Shown here one piece after another: positions 7,981-13,073 of a stretch of DNA of 15,898 nucleotides. The stretch is from the NCBI GenBank assembly GCA_027592105.1, contig JAQCLA010000033.1, positions 1-15,898 of the forward strand, read 5' to 3'. The translations under genes and the position numbers were made by a program. The notes beneath the pieces were generated by a model, which saw only the letters and a list, made by a program, of their open reading frames with translations, was not told the origin of the DNA and did not search any database. This DNA comes from Pseudomonadota bacterium (GTDB taxonomy: Bacteria > Pseudomonadota > Alphaproteobacteria > Rhodobacterales > Rhodobacteraceae). The stretch's first letter is position 1. Each line of letters begins with the position of its first letter.

Positions 7981-9269
7981 GCCGCCATGCGCGCCGCATC
8001 GCGTTCCGCCATCGCCGCGACCACGTCGAGCGCGCTGGCGTAACCATCTTCGTGAAACCCGTTCTTCATCCATGCACCACAGAACCATGTGTTGTTTTGC
8101 CCGTTCATCCCACGCACCGTGCCTTGGGCGGCAAGTGCTGCGAGATCATAGACCGGGTGGCGGAAGGTGGCCGTGTCATAGATCAATGTCTCGTCGATCG
8201 GCCCACGGCTGTTGAGCGTGACGAAAAGCGGGTCACTTTCCGGGATCGGCTGGAGACAATTCATCCAATACGTCAGGTCGATCGGCCCACCCTCATGGCC
8301 GGGACGCTCGGTGTAATTCCATGATGACCATGTCACGCGCCGCTTGGGCATGGCGCTGGCATCGGCATGGAGCACGGCGGTATTGGGCTGGTAGCGCACG
8401 GCACCCAGCGCCGCGGTTTCGGTGGGTGTCGGATCGGCGAGCATGGCAAGGCTATCGTCGGAATGGGTGGCAAACACCACCTCGTCGAAGACATCCCAAT
8501 GCCCTTCGCACAAGATTTCAGCCCCAAGACCACTGCGCTTGACCGTCTTGATCGGGGTTGCCACGCGGATATCGACACCCTTGACCAACAGCGCCTGTTC
8601 GAGCCGGGTCACATATTCGATGGACCCACCCTGCACCGTCCACCATTGATGCTGGCCTGTGGCCTGCATCAGGTGGTGATTGCGGAAGAACCGTACCAAG
8701 GCCTGGGCCGGGAAATCCATGATCTCTTCTTTGGGGGTGGACCAGATCGCGCCCGAGATCGGCGTCAGGTAGTAGTCACGGAACCAGCGGCCCATCTGCA
8801 TCTGATCCATCAACTCGCCCAGCGTGATGGTGGCATCGGTCGCGACCTTTTCCGCCCCGGCATTGAAGCGCAGCAGATCACGCACCATGCGCAAGAAAGC
8901 GGGATTGGCCAGATTGCGCTTTTGCGCAAACAGCGCCGAAAAGCTGCGCAGCCCATATTCGATCCGGCCACCGCCGATGGATGCGGCAAAGCTCATATCC
9001 GATTTCGTCACCGGCACATCGAGGGCCGCGAAGAGCTTGGTCAGATTGGGATAGTTGGCGTAGTTGAACACGATAAAGCCGGTATCGACCGGCTGATCGC
9101 CACGCTTGCCTGCCACGATCGTGCGCGCATGCCCGCCCAAACGCGGCTCAGCCTCGAACAAGGTGACATGATGCGAATCGGCAAGGTGATAGGCAGCGCC
9201 CATGCCCGAGATTCCGCCGCCGATCACGGCGATCCGTTTCGGCGCAACGGCCGGTTGTTCGAATGGCAT
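7977..9269 (-). CDS. FAD-dependent amine-oxidase-like oxidoreductase (sigma-E-linked operon, gene 1)
   Basis: This is a 430-residue flavoprotein. The N-terminus carries the dinucleotide-binding GGGISGMGAA at 17-26, followed by FEAEPRLGGHA (38-48), the pattern of the amine oxidase/desaturase superfamily. A further PVDTGFIVFN segment and the C-terminal FCGAWMKNGFHEDGYASA complete the FAD site. AAGGGGA lies about 9 nt before the ATG. It is the first gene of the operon, directly behind an ECF-type promoter candidate facing the rpoE promoter. By position it corresponds to R. sphaeroides RSP_1091, which I recall as part of the RpoE regulon and as a fatty-acid desaturase (UfaD) in furan fatty acid synthesis. 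That assignment is from memory and should be checked. Acting on membrane fatty acyl chains is therefore likely but inferred. Confidence 0.9.
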   Translation of the reverse strand: MPFEQPAVAPKRIAVIGGGISGMGAAYHLADSHHVTLFEAEPRLGGHARTIVAGKRGDQPVDTGFIVFNYANYPNLTKLFAALDVPVTKSDMSFAASIGGGRIEYGLRSFSALFAQKRNLANPAFLRMVRDLLRFNAGAEKVATDATITLGELMDQMQMGRWFRDYYLTPISGAIWSTPKEEIMDFPAQALVRFFRNHHLMQATGQHQWWTVQGGSIEYVTRLEQALLVKGVDIRVATPIKTVKRSGLGAEILCEGHWDVFDEVVFATHSDDSLAMLADPTPTETAALGAVRYQPNTAVLHADASAMPKRRVTWSSWNYTERPGHEGGPIDLTYWMNCLQPIPESDPLFVTLNSRGPIDETLIYDTATFRHPVYDLAALAAQGTVRGMNGQNNTWFCGAWMKNGFHEDGYASALDVVAAMAERDAARMAA

Positions 9270-9298
9270 CGGCGATGTCCCCTTAAAAGCATCGAAAA

Positions 9299-9320
9299 GC
9301 GCGTTAATTAGGATACGCGC
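9299..9320. repeat. Inverted repeat around the -10 of the FAD-operon promoter
   Basis: GCGCGT (9299-9304) and ACGCGC (9315-9320) are perfect inverted arms separated by 10 bp. The repeat encloses most of the -10 element and reaches the expected start site of the minus-strand promoter. It could be an operator for a second regulator or chance in GC-rich DNA. Confidence 0.4.
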
Positions 9321-9339
9321 GGCTGTGCTTCATAGATCA
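9310..9339 (-). promoter_or_regulatory. ECF sigma (RpoE-type) promoter of the FAD-protein operon
   Basis: On the minus strand, TGATCT (9339-9334) is followed by an 18-bp spacer and TATCCT (9315-9310), which is preceded by CG. This has the same geometry as the plus-strand rpoE promoter (9353-9381). The start codon at 9269 is about 41 bp beyond the -10. The match to the R. sphaeroides RpoE consensus (TGATC-type -35, CGTA-type -10) is from memory; transcription from it is inferred. Confidence 0.65.
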
Positions 9340-9352
9340 AAGAAAATAGTTT

Positions 9353-9381
9353 TGATCCAGTCTAGGGATAATCCCGTAAAC
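9353..9381 (+). promoter_or_regulatory. ECF sigma (RpoE-type) promoter of rpoE-chrR
   Basis: TGATCC (9353-9358), an 18-bp spacer and TAAAC (9377-9381) preceded by CG. This agrees with the promoter that R. sphaeroides RpoE uses to transcribe its own gene, so positive autoregulation is expected. The start site would be near 9388-9390, leaving an untranslated leader of about 100 nt before rpoE. Confidence 0.75.
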
Positions 9382-9495
9382 GCGCTATGCTGTCCTCGAA
9401 CGACCACGCTGAACAGCCAGCTGACGCCCTGTGGGGATGGTACCGGCCATCTTTTTATGCGTCAGCAAGAAAGGCGTGACCCGACCGTGACGGCA

Positions 9496-10035
9496 ATGGA
9501 AAAGACAGAGGCGCATTGGGTGGCCAGTATGGCCTCCATAGCGCAGCACCAAGATCAAAAGGCCTTTGCCGAAGTGTTTCGACACTTCGCCCCGAGGGTA
9601 AAGGCCTTCTTGATCAAGTCCGGGGCGGACTATGCCCTTGCGGAGGAGTGTATGCAGGACGTGATGGCCACGCTCTGGCATAAAGCGCATCTTTACGACC
9701 CGTCGCGGGCATCCGTCGCGACGTGGATCTTTACGATTGCGCGCAACCGCAAGATTGACTTGTTGCGCCGCTATGCCCGCCCCGAGCCCGAGGATCTACC
9801 TTGGGGCCCCGAGGACGCGCCTGATCAGGCCGATGCCATCGCCTTGCAACAAGAATCCACCAAACTTGCCGAAGCGGTCCGCAAACTTCCCAAGAAACAA
9901 CGTGATCTGATCGAACGGGCCTATTTCGGCGACCTCACACATAGTGAAATCGCCGCCGAAACAGGATTACCCCTTGGCACGATCAAGTCTCGCATTAGGT
10001 TGGCGCTGGAAAGGTTGCGCCACGCAATGAATTGA
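9496..10035 (+). CDS. rpoE: ECF sigma factor RpoE (sigma-E, ChrR-controlled, ECF11-type)
   Basis: This is a 179-residue sigma factor directing RNA polymerase to singlet-oxygen/ROS stress promoters in relatives. Sigma region 2 spans about 20-95 (FRHFAPRVKAFLIKSGA, then RASVATWIFTIARNRKIDLL). The linker RPEPEDLPWGPE is a hallmark of ChrR-controlled sigma factors. Region 4 spans about 122-178 with the helix-turn-helix HSEIAAETGLPLGTIKSRIR. It resembles R. sphaeroides RpoE along its whole length. The start is uncertain: ATG 9496 is chosen by comparison with relatives. An in-frame GTG at 9487 (AAAGG 12 nt before it) and an ATG at 9457 are alternatives. It is preceded by a self-type promoter and coupled to chrR, whose ribosome-binding site abuts the rpoE stop codon. 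Confidence 0.95.
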   Translation: MEKTEAHWVASMASIAQHQDQKAFAEVFRHFAPRVKAFLIKSGADYALAEECMQDVMATLWHKAHLYDPSRASVATWIFTIARNRKIDLLRRYARPEPEDLPWGPEDAPDQADAIALQQESTKLAEAVRKLPKKQRDLIERAYFGDLTHSEIAAETGLPLGTIKSRIRLALERLRHAMN

Positions 10036-10044
10036 GGAGGCCGG

Positions 10045-10689
10045 ATGCCCGCCATTCGCCATCATGTTCCGGATGATCTGTTGATGGGCTACGCCGCTGG
10101 CGTGCTGCCCCAAGCTTTTGATCTGGTCGTCGCAACCCATGTCTCGCTCAATGATGACGCGCGTGTCCGCCTTGCGGGATACGAGGAATTGGGCGGCGCC
10201 GTTCTCTCCGACATCAGCGAGGCCGAGTTGGCCCCCGATAGCCTTGAGCAGACGCTTGCCAAGATTTCGCGCATGCAGCCGACCGAGCGCAGCGCGCCGA
10301 CGGGCGGCGTCTTTCCCGCCCCCTTGCGCAAGATGGTCGGCGGTGACGCCAGCGCGGTGAAGTGGAAATCCATCGCGCGCGGCACCAAACAGGCGCTGCT
10401 TTGCGCCGATGGCGATGCGACCGCGCGGCTTTTGTATATCCCCGCAGGTCAAGCCATGCCGGAACACAGCCACCGCGGCACGGAGATGACGCTGGTCCTG
10501 CAGGGAGGCTATAGCTCGGAAGATGGGCATTTTAAGCGCGGTGATCTGGAAGTGGCCGGGCAGCAAACCCACCACACGCCTATTGCGGATGATGATGGTG
10601 AAGATTGCATCTGTCTGGTGGCAACCGATGGGCGGCTACGCTTTGACGGGCTTTTGCCACGGATCGCGCAAGTCTTTCTGCGCATTTGA
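10045..10689 (+). CDS. chrR: ChrR anti-sigma factor lacking the CxxC zinc pair
   Basis: This is the 214-residue partner of RpoE. In R. sphaeroides, ChrR holds RpoE inactive through a zinc-binding N-terminal anti-sigma domain and releases it after singlet oxygen through a cupin-like C-terminal domain. Here the C-terminal domain keeps its metal ligands His141, His143, Glu147 and His177 and the CxC at 188-190. In the N-terminal domain the two histidines are present (His7, His32), but the two cysteines expected at 36 and 39 are Asn and Ala (SLNDDAR where relatives have SLCDxCR). The DNA reads AAT at 10150-10152 and GCG at 10159-10161. The ATG has GAGGAGG 4-5 nt upstream, overlapping the rpoE stop, so the two are probably translated in a coupled way. 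Confidence 0.94.
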   Translation: MPAIRHHVPDDLLMGYAAGVLPQAFDLVVATHVSLNDDARVRLAGYEELGGAVLSDISEAELAPDSLEQTLAKISRMQPTERSAPTGGVFPAPLRKMVGGDASAVKWKSIARGTKQALLCADGDATARLLYIPAGQAMPEHSHRGTEMTLVLQGGYSSEDGHFKRGDLEVAGQQTHHTPIADDDGEDCICLVATDGRLRFDGLLPRIAQVFLRI

Positions 10690-10707
10690 CCCAGCGGCCC
10701 TTGGCCG

Positions 10708-10914
10708 ATGCCCAATAACAACAAATTCGGCCCCTCGCGCGGTGAATTGAAGCTGCGGCTGGCCATCAGCCTGTTTGGTTTGGCGCTTTTGATCGGCGCT
10801 TATGCCACTAATGGCATCGGCGGCATCGCCTCGCTTGAGATCGGGATCATCGGCACGGCGTTTTTCGGCGGCTCGGCGATCTGGTGCGCCCTACGGCTAT
10901 GGCGCGAACCGTAG
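10708..10914 (+). CDS. Small two-helix membrane protein, unknown function
   Basis: A 68-residue protein with a short polar, basic N-terminus (MPNNNKFGPSRGELKLR). Two predicted transmembrane helices follow, about 18-36 and 43-63, separated by a glycine-rich turn (NGIGGIASLE), with a basic end (RLWREP). It starts 18 bp after the chrR stop on the same strand and is probably on the same transcript, which would put it under sigma-E control. No strong ribosome-binding site is visible. I do not recognise a named family. The clean hydrophobicity pattern and position argue that it is a real gene rather than a chance reading frame. Confidence 0.65.
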   Translation: MPNNNKFGPSRGELKLRLAISLFGLALLIGAYATNGIGGIASLEIGIIGTAFFGGSAIWCALRLWREP

Positions 10915-10968
10915 CGGATCGTCGGGCTGGCTGCCGCGCGCGTTCCAACAGGCCTTTCCCTGCCCCGT

Positions 10969-11751
10969 TCAAGCAGCGCTTTGTGATGCCGCCTCGGCAC
11001 TGCGCACAAAGGCCGGTTTGTCGGCTGTGCTGAGATCGGCGGCGTAGGCATAACCGCCCAGATCGAAATCAAGGATCGCCGCCGGATCGGTCAGCCGCCG
11101 CTCGATGATAAAGCGCGCCATCGCACCGCGTGCCTTTTTCGCATAAAAGCTGACGATTTTGGGCCCACCCGGCTTATCCTCGAAGAACTGCGGGGTGATC
11201 ACCTGCAACGACAGCGCGCCGCGATCAACAGCCGTAAAATACTCGACCGAGGCGCAGTTGATCAGCGTCTCGCTTTTCATCTCGGCCGCCTGTGCGTTTA
11301 GCGCGCGGGCAATCTTGTCACCCCAATAGGCATAAAGATTTGCACCCTTTTCCGTGGCCAAGCGGCTGCCCATTTCAAGCCGATAGGGCGCGATCGCATC
11401 AAGTGGGCGCAACAGGCCGTAAAGCCCCGACAAGATGCACAGACGATCTTGCGCAAAGCGCAGGTCATCGGCGTCAAGGCTTACCGCCTCAAGCCCCTGA
11501 TAAGTGTCACCCGCAAAGGCAAGGGCCGCAGGGCGCGCATCTTCACCTGCCTCATCGAAGCGCTGGAAACGTTCAGCGTTCAGCGCGGCCAAGCTGGGCG
11601 AAATATCCATCAAATCGGCCAGATCCGCCGCAGTCAGGCCACGGGCGGTTTGCGCCAAGGCGCGCGCCTCATCCTGAAAACGCGGCCGCGTCATTTCCAC
11701 CGCGCGGGCGGCCCAGTCGAGGCGTTTGGCGGGGGAAATCACGATCAGCAT
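10969..11751 (-). CDS. yaaA: Peroxide stress protein YaaA (DUF328/UPF0246)
   Basis: This is a 260-residue YaaA homologue of about the same length as the E. coli protein. Conserved marks are the start MLIVISPAKRLDW, LSGLYGLLRPLDAIAPYRLEM in the middle (quoted in part), NLYAYWGDKI, and KIVSFYAKKARGAMARFII near the C-terminus. E. coli YaaA is OxyR-controlled, lowers free intracellular iron during hydrogen peroxide stress and binds DNA. The start is supported by GGAGG 7-8 nt upstream. It lies convergent to the rpoE-chrR transcript and divergent from the AI-2E-type gene. No OxyR or sigma-E promoter is recognisable in front of it. Being next to the singlet-oxygen locus suggests a local grouping of oxidative-stress genes. 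Confidence 0.93.
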   Translation of the reverse strand: MLIVISPAKRLDWAARAVEMTRPRFQDEARALAQTARGLTAADLADLMDISPSLAALNAERFQRFDEAGEDARPAALAFAGDTYQGLEAVSLDADDLRFAQDRLCILSGLYGLLRPLDAIAPYRLEMGSRLATEKGANLYAYWGDKIARALNAQAAEMKSETLINCASVEYFTAVDRGALSLQVITPQFFEDKPGGPKIVSFYAKKARGAMARFIIERRLTDPAAILDFDLGGYAYAADLSTADKPAFVRSAEAASQSAA

Positions 11752-11879
11752 GGGCCATCCTCCGGTTCGATCCTTGGGTTGGTCATGGACCTAGCGCCAT
11801 GGGCCGGGCTGGGCAACCCGCACTTGTGTCACTCACCGCTTGAGATTGCACGCGCTGCGTTCCAGTATCGGCCGAGCGA

Positions 11880-11894
11880 AAAGGCCGGGCCTTT
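11880..11894 (+). promoter_or_regulatory. Perfect palindrome abutting the GTG start of the AI-2E family gene
   Basis: AAAGGCC, one central G, then GGCCTTT, ending exactly at the base before the GTG start codon. In RNA this can fold as a 6-bp stem with a 3-nt loop covering the only Shine-Dalgarno-like sequence (AAAAGG, 11879-11884). It may restrain translation or be a DNA operator. Confidence 0.45.
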
Positions 11895-13073
11895 GTGAAC
11901 GACGATCCAAGAACAGAGCGCGCGCCAACGCGCGCACAAAGCCGCAACCGCGTTCAAACCGCCGCGCTGGTCATCATCGCGGGGGCCTTAATCTTGTTCT
12001 TGCTGGTCGAGGCGCGGTTCTTGCTGACATCGCTTGCCGTAGCGATCATCGTCTTCAGCCTGACAAGCGATGCGATCGGCTATATCGCGCGGCTCAAGAT
12101 CGGGCCTTTGGGCATTCCCAACTGGTTGGCGAGCCTTGCAGCCGTCACCTTGATCTCGACCGGAATGTTTATGCTCAGTTCGTTGATCTTGTCGCAGATC
12201 AACACCGTTTTGACGACAACGCTGACCTATACCGACCGCGCCCCTGCGGCGGCGGCGGATCTTTTCGCTTGGATGGGCCCCGAGGTCGAGACAGCGATCG
12301 CATCGGCCATCCGCAGCATCGATGTACAAGGCTATCTGGGTGCCTTGGCCGGTCAGGCAGGCGGGCTGATGCAAGGCACGGTGCTGGTCATCTTGTTCGT
12401 CGGCTTCTTGTTCGCCGAGCGTTTGTGGTTCGATGTCAAGCTGACCAGCTTGATGGGCGGCAATGCCAAGCGCGCGGCCCATGCCCAGCGCATCATCGGC
12501 ACGATCATGCGGCGGGTGAATTACTACCTTTTGGTCAAGACCTTGGTCAGCGCGGTGACGGGCTTGATTGTCTATGGCGTGGCAATGTTGTTCGGGCTGG
12601 AATTGGCGGTCGCGATCGGGATTTTGACCCTTATCCTCAATTACATTCCCAATGTCGGCTCGATCGTGGCAACGGTGCTGGCGACCTTCGTGACCTATGT
12701 GCAATTGGGTGAACCGGGTCCAACACTTGCCTTTTTCTTGTCGGTTGGCGTGATCCAGTTCCTCAATGGCAATATCATCGACCCATGGCTGATGGGCCGC
12801 GCGCTGCGATTATCGACCTTCGGCATCATCGTGGCGCTGGCTTTTTGGGGTTCGGTCTGGGGCATTGCGGGGATGTTTTTGTCGGTGCCGATCATGGTCG
12901 CGGCCATGATCGTATGCAGCCATGTGCCGGGGCTGCGCCCCATGGCGGTCTTGCTCTCGCGCGAGGGGTTGCCCGATCTGGATACGGATTTGCCCAACCG
13001 CTTCACGACTGCCCGCATGGCCGCCACCACAGGAACGAGCCGGGTCAGCAAGGGGCGCAAACTGTCGGATTAA
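11895..13073 (+). CDS. AI-2E family transporter (PF01594, formerly UPF0118)
   Basis: This is a 392-residue polytopic membrane protein of the AI-2E/PerM family. Helices are visible at about 22-60 (a long hydrophobic pair), 78-105, 158-178 and several from about 210 to 345. The family's amphipathic loop region lies between 105 and 155. Conserved family stretches include ILNYIPNVGSIVATV (about 247-261) and NGNIIDPWLMGRALRLS (about 293-309). Members have been described as autoinducer-2 exporters or ion antiporters, and most are uncharacterised, so the transported molecule is unknown. The start is a GTG at 11895: the frame upstream has no other plausible start before a stop codon at 11841-11843, and a palindrome covers the weak ribosome-binding site. 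The stop codon overlaps the end of recQ by 4 bp on the opposite strand. Confidence 0.9.
   Translation: MNDDPRTERAPTRAQSRNRVQTAALVIIAGALILFLLVEARFLLTSLAVAIIVFSLTSDAIGYIARLKIGPLGIPNWLASLAAVTLISTGMFMLSSLILSQINTVLTTTLTYTDRAPAAAADLFAWMGPEVETAIASAIRSIDVQGYLGALAGQAGGLMQGTVLVILFVGFLFAERLWFDVKLTSLMGGNAKRAAHAQRIIGTIMRRVNYYLLVKTLVSAVTGLIVYGVAMLFGLELAVAIGILTLILNYIPNVGSIVATVLATFVTYVQLGEPGPTLAFFLSVGVIQFLNGNIIDPWLMGRALRLSTFGIIVALAFWGSVWGIAGMFLSVPIMVAAMIVCSHVPGLRPMAVLLSREGLPDLDTDLPNRFTTARMAATTGTSRVSKGRKLSD

Noticed and set aside
7981..8088. N-terminal extension of the DUF1365 protein to 8088
   Set aside because: The extra 36 residues are arginine-rich and lie inside the FAD protein gene in another frame. 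The ATGA overlap at 7977-7980 is the normal start for this gene pair.
10150..10161. Sequencing error as the reason for the missing cysteines in ChrR
   Set aside because: Turning AAT and GCG into cysteine codons needs two base changes in each, while the frame and all surrounding residues are intact, so a simple error is unlikely.
11768..11795. CGATCC-N18-TAGCG on the plus strand before the AI-2E family gene as another sigma-E promoter
   Set aside because: The -35 has a mismatch at its first base and the -10 lacks the CG before TA. One such partial match is expected by chance in a window this size.
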